Shown: positions 1 to 6,754 of the stretch, one piece after another
Layout of the letters: each line of letters starts with the position of its first letter
Position numbering within the stretch: the first letter of the stretch is position 1
Assembly: GCA_946183895.1 (NCBI GenBank)
Contig: CAMHDX010000005.1
Location: forward strand, 1 to 11,640
Origin: an uncultured Porphyromonadaceae bacterium
Lineage (GTDB): Bacteria; Bacteroidota; Bacteroidia; Bacteroidales; Muribaculaceae
Reading direction: 5' to 3'
DNA length: 11,640 bases
The notes under the pieces: model-generated
The model's input: the letters and a program-made list of their open reading frames with translations, nothing else
Told to the model about the DNA's origin: nothing
Database searches by the model: none
Position numbers and translations under genes: made by a program

Positions 1-811
1 ATCCTCCAATTTTTATAAATACTTTACCAGTAACTACATCAAGCTCAATTTTGTCAAAATATTGCTTTCCGTTGACAATCACGGGAATGTCTGCGGAACT
101 TTGAGCGTTGAAATTTATGCGACCGTCGCCCAATGGATGTGGGGTTTTTGTTGGGTCACTTTTAAGTGTAACATAGCAAAAATGAGAAGAAGCAGTAAAT
201 TGTTGTAAAGCTTCAAAATGGTTGTTGGTGGTGCTAGTAAAATTAATCTTTATTGAATCGATGTCATTCTCTACGTCTTTGAAAAAGATCGGTTCTTGAT
301 TGCTTACACTATGTTGTTTTTGGCAATCATTATAGAAATCCAAAAATTGCAATTCAATTGTTTTACTCCTTTTGGACAACTCGCAAAATTCAATAGAAAT
401 TTGTTTCTTATTACCTGCGATTTTGGCAATTTTGCGTAGTTCAATTGGAGCGAGCAAACGATAGTAAATTTTCGTTTCTTCTGTTTCGGCGTTAATGTAG
501 ACGACAAAGAATGCTACTCCACCATTAGCCTGATAAATTTTAATGTCATTAACTTCAATCGGATACTTAATTTTGCGATTAGAGAAATCTTTGAATTGTC
601 GTCCTTTAACTTGAACGGGAATAAAACCTATTAAGCCAGTTTTACTTTGCTTATCAGAGCCGCTTTTATAGAGAAACAACTTGCCATCCCAAACGGGTTC
701 CTTATCGTTTTTAGGAATGTTTGGGGCAAGTGTTTCACTGAAGTTGAAATAGCCACTAACTGCATCAACACTTGCGTTTTCTATTTGAGTACTATTAAGT
801 CGCCTTAGCAT
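1..811 (-). CDS. Partial gene: DUF4365-like protein, possible PD-(D/E)XK nuclease (N-terminal 270 residues)
   Basis: An uninterrupted reading frame starts at the ATG at 811-809 and is still open at the left edge, giving 270 residues with no stop. It begins MLRRLNSTQIENASVDAV. The segment WDGKLFLYKSG (residues 41-51) followed by VQVKGRQF (66-73) resembles the D...(E/Q)xK core of PD-(D/E)XK nucleases of the DUF4365/Mrr type. Candidate active residues are E11, D42, Q67 and K69. The region GGVAFFVVYIN (97-107) fits the next core strand. The start codon overlaps the stop of the upstream DUF4391 gene in the string ATGCTAA, which implies translational coupling and one operon with the helicase. The gene is visibly richer in A+T than its two partners; the first 60 bases contain only 16 G or C. 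Seen directly: frame, overlap and motif. Inferred: nuclease function. The rest of the protein is outside the window, so other domains are unknown. Confidence 0.75.
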   Translation of the reverse strand, partial: MLRRLNSTQIENASVDAVSGYFNFSETLAPNIPKNDKEPVWDGKLFLYKSGSDKQSKTGLIGFIPVQVKGRQFKDFSNRKIKYPIEVNDIKIYQANGGVAFFVVYINAETEETKIYYRLLAPIELRKIAKIAGNKKQISIEFCELSKRSKTIELQFLDFYNDCQKQHSVSNQEPIFFKDVENDIDSIKINFTSTTNNHFEALQQFTASSHFCYVTLKSDPTKTPHPLGDGRINFNAQSSADIPVIVNGKQYFDKIELDVVTGKVFIKIGG

Positions 812-1404
812 AAATCTGATTTAAGTTTAAGTATTTGCTGATGTAGTTCGAACTTGCGTCGTGGTTGTTTCTCTTTGCGCATTTTTGATTCGAGGGCGGC
901 AATCAGCTTGCGCAGTTTCTCTTGCTGCTCGTCGAGCGTGATTTGCTCGGTGAGCGTGTTGCCGTCCTTGATGTCGATGTCGCCAATGGTGGTGACCATT
1001 GACTGCCAAACATCATCAAGCGACAAGCCATTGAGCGGTAAACTCGCTTCTGCGGCAGGTTGCCACGGAGAGAAGAATAGCCGCTCGTGGAAAATGGCGA
1101 ATTGCACCTGCTCGTTGTGCAGAAGTGCGATGACCATTTTCTGCGGAATGAGTTTGGTCAGAAGTTCAATATTGCGGTGGTCAAAGTCACGGCGTTTGAG
1201 CAGGACCGTGACCACATAGATGCCTCGAATGTCAACCGTGGCCAGCGCAGGGACTGAGCGCGTGGTGATTTCGTGTGAAATCACCAGTCGGCTGATGTCC
1301 TCATCGAAGTGGTCGCGCTGCGCCGCCTTTAAGCCAAACATTGCAAAGATGGCTTTCTTCAGCAACGCCTTGTTGACCTCTGTATTTGCTGGCAGGTTGA
1401 ACAT
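805..1404 (-). CDS. DUF4391 domain-containing protein
   Basis: This 199-residue protein matches my memory of the DUF4391 pattern at both ends. The N terminus MFNLPANTEVNK fits the family's FNLP..T..NK opening. The C-terminal part (about 158-199), EQQEKLRKLIAALESK followed by a basic stretch and FELHQQILKLKSDL, fits its predicted coiled coil. The middle (about 50-140) has the alternating hydrophobic strands expected of the core. No signal peptide or membrane segment is seen, so it is probably cytoplasmic. No biochemical function is established for DUF4391. From memory, it typically sits next to SNF2-type helicases in restriction-like loci. Here its ATG lies 4 bases after the helicase stop, and its own stop overlaps the start of the next gene. 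It is therefore probably a fixed partner of the helicase, with the coiled coil a possible contact surface; that role is inference. Confidence 0.85.
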   Translation of the reverse strand: MFNLPANTEVNKALLKKAIFAMFGLKAAQRDHFDEDISRLVISHEITTRSVPALATVDIRGIYVVTVLLKRRDFDHRNIELLTKLIPQKMVIALLHNEQVQFAIFHERLFFSPWQPAAEASLPLNGLSLDDVWQSMVTTIGDIDIKDGNTLTEQITLDEQQEKLRKLIAALESKMRKEKQPRRKFELHQQILKLKSDLC

Positions 1405-1408
1405 CGGT

Positions 1409-1978
1409 TTACTTGATAACTAAAAAACAAATCAGCTCGAAATCGTCAAGCCCGGTGATGGGGTCGGCAAACAGCGAGCCTTGCACACCGCGCAGGAAAC
1501 TGTCGATGTCGCTTTCCTGCTTGACGTTGATAATAGAATTGATGGCTTCGCCCAACAATTCAGAGTAACGCTTCATGTTGCGTCCGTCGCGCGTTTGCTT
1601 GTTGAAATCACGGCACAGCTCCTTGTCGGGAGTGTGCACGCCTTTGCACAACAAGCGCAAGCGGTCGAGCAGGTCTTTGGGCGCAAGGTGGTTGACCACC
1701 ACTTCGCCCTCGTCGCTGATATAGACCATGTAGAACGGGTGCAACTGGTTCTTGTGGTCGATGTTCACGCCGTTGTTGCGGTTTTTCAGCACGAAGACCA
1801 CGCCTGGAGGCGTTGCCTCGCGAGCCGCCACCACGGCGTGCAGTCCAAACGGCGTGTGCTCAATGTCGTGGCCCTGGTTGATGTATTCCAGCAGGTCAAG
1901 GCGGAACTCGTTCAAGCCCAAGTCCATGATGGAAACACCGCTGTTCATCTCCTCGATGTCAACCACTTCTTCCTGCAA
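1409..1978 (-). CDS. Displaced C-terminal part of the SNF2 helicase (-1 frame)
   Basis: This frame continues the helicase beyond the frame break. Reading back from here, the -1 frame gives DDLDYRRQQLQRLQEEVVDIEEM, the natural continuation of SENE in the upstream piece. The open stretch extends up to the break near 2013-2024. The nominal start at 1978 is a TTG codon that would be an ordinary leucine in the intact protein, so I do not think it is a genuine start. The segment (LGLNEFRLDLLEYI, then HTPFGLHAVV, GVVFVLKNR and HPFYMVYISDEGEVV) looks like the conserved region that follows the helicase core in this family, with a mixed alpha/beta pattern. It ends 4 bases before the DUF4391 start. Unless translation shifts frame or restarts internally, this domain is not made as part of the helicase. 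Confidence 0.75.
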   Translation of the reverse strand: MQEEVVDIEEMNSGVSIMDLGLNEFRLDLLEYINQGHDIEHTPFGLHAVVAAREATPPGVVFVLKNRNNGVNIDHKNQLHPFYMVYISDEGEVVVNHLAPKDLLDRLRLLCKGVHTPDKELCRDFNKQTRDGRNMKRYSELLGEAINSIINVKQESDIDSFLRGVQGSLFADPITGLDDFELICFLVIK

Positions 1979-4659
1979 GCGTTGCAGCTGCTGGCGGCGA
2001 TAGTCGAGGTCGTCCTTTCGTTTTCGGAAAGTGGGTTGCCGTCGCCTGTGGCGGTGAGCACACTGGCTTTCATGCGTGCCTCGACGCGCTCTTTCAGATT
2101 GATGTACTCGTCAAGCGTCATGTCCGGCCAGTAGTTGACCAACTGAATGACGGCGTTTCGCGAGCCGATGCGGTCGATACGCCCGAAGCGTTGAATAATG
2201 CGCACGGGGTTCCAGTGAATATCGTAGTTGATGAGGTAGTCGCAGTCCTGCAAGTTCTGTCCCTCGCTGATGCAGTCGGTGCCGATGAGCACGTCAATCT
2301 CTGCATCGAGTTTCGGGTAGATTGCGGCTTTCTCTTTCGATACCGGCGAGAACAGCGTGAGAACCTTGTTAAAATCAAGTTTCTCACGCAGTTTGAGCGT
2401 ACTGCGAGCCTCCACGTCACCGCTCACAAGGGCGGTGTGCAAGCCATGCTTTTCTAGGATTGCGGGAGCGAGGTTCTTGTAAAGGTACTCGGCGGTGTCG
2501 CTGAATGCCGTGAAGATTATCACTTTCTTGTTGCCCTCATTGATGGGGTTAGCAAACTTGTCGCGCAGGTCGGCAATTAGTTGCTGGAGTTTGCTGTCGT
2601 GTTCGGGCGTGATGTCGGCAAGCATGAGTAGCAGCAATTTGAGATTGTCAGCGTCTTTCTGCAAGAAAGTGCGCCACGACATATAATCGAGGTCGGCGAG
2701 CAAGATTTTATTCTTGCGTCGCCCGATGATTATATCATTGTCGGCATCCTCAATGTCCCAATCGGCGGCAGGCTCGGCAGCCATCATGCAATCGTCAACC
2801 TGCGTCTGCTCAACATGGCTGTCAATGCGTTTAAGCATTTCCTCAATGTACGCCGCGATGCGCTGCACAGTGAGGCGGAACGAGTTGACCGAACTCTCCA
2901 AGCGTTTGAGCATTTGTATGCTCATCAGGCGGCGAATACCTTTCTCGCGGTCTTCGATACTTAGGCGGTGGCCAGTGGCGGTTATCTCGTCCTCGGTGTC
3001 GATGCCGTACTTGTCTTTGCGGCTGTCGAGAATAAATGCCGACGGCGTGTAAACAGCGAGATTGAGCTGCTGCAGCTGCTCAAAAATCTCGTTGTAATTG
3101 ATGGCTGTGTTCAGGTCAGTAAGTGGCGGACGGCGTGATATTGGCTTCAACCTTGTGGGGAACTTGCCAATGTCGGCGGTGTCGTAATACTGCTCGATGT
3201 GCTTTCGGCTTCGGGCAATCGTCACGCTGTCGAGCAGGGTGAAGAAGTCAAAGCTCAACATCGAGAGCAGCTGCTTGGTGGTGCGCTCCTCTTTAGGCAA
3301 GCGTGACCACTCGTTGTAGCTGCGCTGCGCCTTGCGGAAAATGTCGTCAACACTCGATTCAGTGTTGAGCAGAGCGTCAAGGCGTGCACTCTCACCTTCG
3401 TAGGCGAGTTGCAGCTGGTTTTTGAGGTCGTTGAAGCGGTTGTTAACCGGCGTTGCACTGAGCATGAGAACTTTCGTGCGCACGCCTGCACGGATGATTT
3501 TATTCATCAGTCGCAGGTAGCGGTTCTCACGTGGGTTCTCGTCGTTCTCATCGGTGCTGACTTTGCCGCCGTTGCGGAAGTTGTGGCTCTCGTCAATGAC
3601 CACCAGGTCATAGTTCCCCCAGTTGATGTTGGCTAGCTCGCGTCCGTTGCTGCGCCCCTCGTCGCGTGACAGGTCGCTGTGGAAAAACACGTCGTATCGC
3701 AAGCGGTCGGCGACAAGCGGATTATTGAGATAGTTGCCGTGATAGGTTTCCCAGTTGTCGTGCAACTTCTTGGGGCAAAGCACAAGCACGTTGCGGTTGC
3801 GCCCCTCGTAGTATTTAATGACGGCAAGGGCTGTGAACGTCTTGCCGAGGCCCACGCTGTCGGCAAGAATGCAGCCGTTATATTTCTCCAGTTTATTGAT
3901 AATGGCAAGCGCCGCGTCTCGCTGGAAGTTATACAGCTTGCCCCAAATCACGCTCTGCTTGAAGCCTGTCGCCTCGTTGGGCAGCACGCCTTCGCTGATG
4001 TCTTCAAGAAACTCGTTGAAGATATTGTAGAGCGTGACAAAGTAGAGAAATTCGGGAGCGTTTTCCTTATAGACATTGCTGATGTTGTCAATGACTTCTT
4101 CGGTGACTACTTGCAGCATTTCGCTGTCGTTCCAAACTTGTTCAAACAGCGTCAGGAAATCTTGTGAGGCCGGGAAGTCATTGCGCATGATCATCGTGTA
4201 GGCGTTGTCGCCCTGCTCGGTGCCGAGGTCAACGGTAGTGAAGCCGTTGACCGGCGCATAATTGGTCTGGTCAACGTTTATAAATCCCTGCATGAACTTG
4301 TTCGTGCGGTTGGATTTGAAGCAGACCTTTTGCCGAATCCACTCGGCGCACTCACGGGCGATGGCGCGTTGCGTGAGTTCGTTGCGCAGTTTGATTTCAA
4401 ACTCCGAGCCGAATACCGTGCGTTCACGGTTGAGGCGCGGAATGTAGAACTCACGCTTCTGCTTATCCACCTTGTCGGTGGTAAAAGTCGGTGATGTGAA
4501 GATGAAACGTAGCTCGTCAATGCTTTTCAGACGTTCTTTCAGCTCTTGGAAAGCATAGATGGAGAAACAAGACGCAGCAATGGCAATCTTGCTGCCGTCC
4601 TGAATGACGGTGAGCAAGTCGTCGCGCAGTGTCATGGTCTTGTTGTCAATAAGTTTCAT
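1945..4659 (-). CDS. SNF2-family DNA helicase/translocase with PLD-like N-terminal domain, frameshifted
   Basis: I place the start at the ATG at 4659 (MKLIDNKTMTLRDDLLTVIQ), which fits my memory of the family's usual MK.IDN opening. The frame stays open up to a GTG at 4899, but that lies upstream of the putative promoter. From this start: residues 1-150 resemble the PLD-like domain found ahead of such helicases (KIAIAASCFSIYAF), but no HxK catalytic motif is visible. Motif I DSVGLGKT is at 267-274, motif II DESH at 356-359, motif III SATP at 401-404, motif IV VIIFTAFSD at about 713-721, motif V IGTDCISEGQNL at 792-803, and motif VI QRFGRIDRIGS at 823-833. It should be an ATP-driven duplex DNA translocase. 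After SENER (about residue 882) a one-base loss switches frame, adding about 23 unrelated residues before a stop. The corrected protein would be about 1,083 residues (1409-4659). It leads an operon with DUF4391 and a possible nuclease, suggesting DNA restriction or defence (inference). Confidence 0.85.
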   Translation of the reverse strand: MKLIDNKTMTLRDDLLTVIQDGSKIAIAASCFSIYAFQELKERLKSIDELRFIFTSPTFTTDKVDKQKREFYIPRLNRERTVFGSEFEIKLRNELTQRAIARECAEWIRQKVCFKSNRTNKFMQGFINVDQTNYAPVNGFTTVDLGTEQGDNAYTMIMRNDFPASQDFLTLFEQVWNDSEMLQVVTEEVIDNISNVYKENAPEFLYFVTLYNIFNEFLEDISEGVLPNEATGFKQSVIWGKLYNFQRDAALAIINKLEKYNGCILADSVGLGKTFTALAVIKYYEGRNRNVLVLCPKKLHDNWETYHGNYLNNPLVADRLRYDVFFHSDLSRDEGRSNGRELANINWGNYDLVVIDESHNFRNGGKVSTDENDENPRENRYLRLMNKIIRAGVRTKVLMLSATPVNNRFNDLKNQLQLAYEGESARLDALLNTESSVDDIFRKAQRSYNEWSRLPKEERTTKQLLSMLSFDFFTLLDSVTIARSRKHIEQYYDTADIGKFPTRLKPISRRPPLTDLNTAINYNEIFEQLQQLNLAVYTPSAFILDSRKDKYGIDTEDEITATGHRLSIEDREKGIRRLMSIQMLKRLESSVNSFRLTVQRIAAYIEEMLKRIDSHVEQTQVDDCMMAAEPAADWDIEDADNDIIIGRRKNKILLADLDYMSWRTFLQKDADNLKLLLLMLADITPEHDSKLQQLIADLRDKFANPINEGNKKVIIFTAFSDTAEYLYKNLAPAILEKHGLHTALVSGDVEARSTLKLREKLDFNKVLTLFSPVSKEKAAIYPKLDAEIDVLIGTDCISEGQNLQDCDYLINYDIHWNPVRIIQRFGRIDRIGSRNAVIQLVNYWPDMTLDEYINLKERVEARMKASVLTATGDGNPLSENERTTSTIAASSCNACRKKWLTSRR
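2013..2024 (-). other. One-base frame break in the helicase gene
   Basis: On the coding strand the region reads TCC GAA AAC GAA AGG ACG ACC in the upstream frame. Inserting one A to give GAA AAG GAC GAC restores SENEKDDLDYRRQQLQ and joins the two reading frames. The most likely lesion is loss of one A from a run of four, leaving AAA at 2016-2018; a second run of four A lies beside it at 2021-2024. No classical X XXY YYZ slippery heptamer is in the correct phase, so programmed -1 frameshifting is not well supported. A true mutation, slippage-based switching or an assembly error all remain possible. Confidence 0.75.
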
Positions 4660-4758
4660 CAGCGTATTTATCAAAACAAACTCCAGTGCAGTGCCAGAAA
4701 GCCGACCAAAGCTTGTATCACTACAAAGGAGTTCGTAAGTCGTTAAGTTATATGTTGT

Positions 4759-4771
4759 CTGCGTAACGCAG
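4759..4771. repeat. 13-base palindrome in the helicase leader
   Basis: The sequence CTGCGT-A-ACGCAG has two perfect 6-base arms around one central base. It lies about 100 bases before the helicase ATG and downstream of the putative promoter. It could be a small regulator binding site; with a single-base centre it is a poor RNA hairpin. The function is unknown. Confidence 0.4.
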
Positions 4772-4790
4772 TTAGGTCTTCTACTGGAAG

Positions 4791-4809
4791 AGAATAAGAT
4801 TCTTATTCT
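4791..4809. promoter_or_regulatory. 19-base palindrome at the helicase transcription start, candidate operator
   Basis: AGAATAAGA-T-TCTTATTCT has perfect 9-base arms around one central base. It begins 8 bases past the putative -7 element at 4818-4825, so it would cover roughly the first 20 transcribed bases. That is a usual place for a repressor operator. No regulator gene is visible in the window, so the binding protein is unknown. The symmetry is seen directly; the operator role is inferred. Confidence 0.5.
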
Positions 4810-4817
4810 AGGGACGA

Positions 4818-4844
4818 CAAAGTTACAAAATTTATTGCAATCAA
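4818..4844 (-). promoter_or_regulatory. Putative Bacteroidota promoter for the helicase operon
   Basis: On the minus strand TAACTTTG at 4825-4818 matches the Bacteroidota -7 consensus TAnnTTTG. A TTG at 4844-4842, 16 bases upstream, is a candidate -33 element, though the spacing is a little short. Transcription would start near 4812 and leave a leader of about 150 bases before the ATG at 4659. This position supports the 4659 start over the in-frame GTG at 4899. Confidence 0.5.
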
Positions 4845-4901
4845 GGCATAGATTGCGATAAAGTTTTACCAAAAAAGTTCTGCAATGCCGTAAAATCACT
4901 C

Positions 4902-4939
4902 ACGTCACAAAAGTGGTAAAAATGTCACTTTTGTGACGT
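4902..4939 (-). terminator. Large inverted repeat, probable terminator of the kinase-to-beta-helix operon
   Basis: Perfect 14-base arms ACGTCACAAAAGTG (4902-4915) and CACTTTTGTGACGT (4926-4939) flank a 10-base loop. It lies about 90 bases past the stop of the beta-helix gene and upstream of the helicase promoter, where a terminator is expected. The downstream T tract on the minus strand is weak (GAGTGATTTT). The right side also contains its own palindrome, GTCAC-TTTT-GTGAC (4924-4937). A protein-binding role is therefore an alternative. Confidence 0.5.
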
Positions 4940-5026
4940 AAAAGCCAGTCGGGCGACGGCTCGGCGCTCAAAAATCGAGACTGCCCTCATTGAGCAGGAA
5001 GTCCATGATGCCGATGGTGAGAATTG

Positions 5027-6742
5027 TCAGCGCGGGGTGGTGATGATGGTGTTGGCGCGTTGGTCTACGGTGGGGGCGAGCTTGCTGTCGGCTATCTTGC
5101 GGCAATTGAAGGTGTTGCCATTGAGCGACGAGACGGTGTTCTTGGCGCCGGTGAACAAGGTCGTGGCGCGCGCGTTGAGCGCGCACCGGTTGAGCCGCAG
5201 GTCCTTGACGGTGTTGAAGCAGGCGTTGATGGTGCCGGGGCCATTCACGGTGAGGTCCGATGCGCTGAAGCGCATATCCACGCCGGCCACGTGCGGGAAA
5301 CATAGCTGGTTAAGCTTGGTGCCCTGCGAGAGGTTAATGGTGACGTTGTTGAGGTCGAAGTGCGGACTGGAAGCGCTCTTGCCGAATACTGAGAAGACCT
5401 CGGTCATCGACCACTTGGACTTGCTCTTGGGGTGAAGGTTGATGTCGAAGTTGAAGGTGACGCTGCTGAACACAGCGCGCGAGGTGCGACATCGTATGCC
5501 GCCAAATGCTCGGTCTTTCTTCACGTCAAACGTGCAGTCACTCATGCGGAACACATCGCCCGGCGCCCCCTCGGCGATGCTGAGCGTGAACTGCGAGCCG
5601 TCAAGCATGAAGTAGTCGTCGTTGATCTCAAAGTAGCAACGGTTGATGGCATTGTCGTGGAGCATTGAGCGGAATTGGGTGCCTGTCTCCTGCTTGGGAC
5701 CGGTTGCGCAGCGCGTGAAGCGGCTGTCGCTCACGGTGACGTGGTTGCTGCACGTCGAGATGTCAATGGGCTGGAAACAGTAGTCCGATGTGATGTTAGT
5801 GGCGGTGCACCGGCTCGCATGGAACCCCAGCGGCTGATAGGCGATGTGGCTCATCGTGCAGCTGTCAATCGTGACATTGGTGGTGATGCGTTTGTCGCTG
5901 CGGGTGCCAATCATGATGCCTCCCTGCCGCATCTCGAAGTGGCAGTGGCGGATGTCAATGTTGCTGCTCGTCTTGCCGTCGGTGTCAACATACGCCCAGA
6001 TGCCGTCATCGGCAACGCCGATGTTGGCGAGGCCGTCGCCTTTCATCTTGAAGGAGTTAGCAGTGGTGTATCGGACGCCGTTAAATGTCACGGGCTCTTT
6101 ATCGTAAATGGGTGGGAAGTCGTGTGGCTCGTGGTAGCCCACCCAGCTGATGCCGTTGACCGACACATCATTGCAGTTGACTAGTCGCAGCCCCATAATC
6201 ATGGTGCCTCCTTGCAGGCTCAGCCCCCTGGCGTCGTAGATGTGAACGAACCGTGTGCCCTGATTGTTGTAGAAGCTGCCGTTGAACGTGACGCTGACGC
6301 CCCGGCTATTGGTGAGGAACTGGGCGAGCTGCAGCCAGGCGCGTGAGTTGTCGGTGCCGCCGCGGATGCCTGCGCGTAGCGTGCGGCTCTTGATGACGAT
6401 GTCGCGAGTTGTGGTGGTCATGTCGCCCACAAGGCCGAAGTTGGTCGCCACAACAGCGGAGTTGACTATCGTGGTGTTGAACGTGCAGTTCTCGAAGGCG
6501 ACTTCGGCTCCATGTGGCTTGACCGTGATGTTGTCGCCGTTGATGGTGACGCCCACCAGCTTGCAACTCGGCTCAAAGGTCACAATGGTGCCCGCTTCGA
6601 GATTGAGGGTCCCGCCATACATGGTTTGGGACACGTTGAACAAGTGGGCGGCGGCACGGGCGCCGGAGGTCATGGGCGCGGCAAATGCGAGCATCAAGAG
6701 GGTCGTTGCCAAGATATGCGAGCTGAACCGATTCATAGTCAT
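5027..6742 (-). CDS. Secreted right-handed parallel beta-helix protein
   Basis: This 571-residue protein begins with a typical Sec signal peptide: basic MTMNRFSSH, a hydrophobic core ILATTLLMLAFAAP, and likely signal peptidase I cleavage after ARA at about residue 30. No lipobox cysteine is seen. The rest is a long series of short strand-rich repeats with N/T/S/G turns (VTINGDNITVKPHG, FENCTFNTT, VTIDSCTMSHIAYQPLGF, VTVDSRFTR-like segments), typical of pectin-lyase-fold beta-helices in polysaccharide-active or adhesive proteins. I see no catalytic set that assigns it to a particular lyase or glycosidase family. Its substrate, and whether it is an enzyme at all, are unknown. It should act in the periplasm or at the surface. 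It starts 12 bases after the antiporter stop, so it is last in the operon. The start could instead be the ATG two codons later (MNRFSSH). Confidence 0.8.
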   Translation of the reverse strand: MTMNRFSSHILATTLLMLAFAAPMTSGARAAAHLFNVSQTMYGGTLNLEAGTIVTFEPSCKLVGVTINGDNITVKPHGAEVAFENCTFNTTIVNSAVVATNFGLVGDMTTTTRDIVIKSRTLRAGIRGGTDNSRAWLQLAQFLTNSRGVSVTFNGSFYNNQGTRFVHIYDARGLSLQGGTMIMGLRLVNCNDVSVNGISWVGYHEPHDFPPIYDKEPVTFNGVRYTTANSFKMKGDGLANIGVADDGIWAYVDTDGKTSSNIDIRHCHFEMRQGGIMIGTRSDKRITTNVTIDSCTMSHIAYQPLGFHASRCTATNITSDYCFQPIDISTCSNHVTVSDSRFTRCATGPKQETGTQFRSMLHDNAINRCYFEINDDYFMLDGSQFTLSIAEGAPGDVFRMSDCTFDVKKDRAFGGIRCRTSRAVFSSVTFNFDINLHPKSKSKWSMTEVFSVFGKSASSPHFDLNNVTINLSQGTKLNQLCFPHVAGVDMRFSASDLTVNGPGTINACFNTVKDLRLNRCALNARATTLFTGAKNTVSSLNGNTFNCRKIADSKLAPTVDQRANTIITTPR

Positions 6743-6754
6743 GAGTTCGTTTGA

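Larger units (their letters stand above)
4660..5026. other. Intergenic region between the two operons, no gene seen
   Basis: No convincing coding frame is present on either strand. The region contains the end of the right-hand operon with its hairpin, the helicase promoter, and two palindromic sites. The part from about 4660 to 4920 is A+T-rich compared with the genes to its right. No tRNA, integrase site or insertion-sequence end was recognised. Confidence 0.6.

Noticed and set aside
2013..2024. Programmed -1 ribosomal frameshift in the helicase
   Set aside because: No X XXY YYZ heptamer is in phase with the upstream frame, and I see no clear downstream stimulatory structure. A one-base loss explains the join better.
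1481..2134. Plus-strand frame of 217 residues opposite the helicase C-terminal region
   Set aside because: It is the antisense shadow of a clearly conserved minus-strand protein, rich in Val/His/Gln without family motifs. Its length follows from codon bias.
4660..4899. Upstream extension of the helicase frame to a GTG at 4899 (80 extra residues)
   Set aside because: The extension lies in A+T-rich DNA with palindromes and a promoter-like -7 element, looks non-conserved and cysteine-rich, and the family opening MK.IDN begins at 4659.
4968..5003. Short frame MDFLLNEGSLDF just after the beta-helix stop
   Set aside because: Only 12 residues from its ATG; the longer frame around it is an Arg/His-rich shadow of the beta-helix gene. 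The beta-helix protein has a natural-looking end without it.
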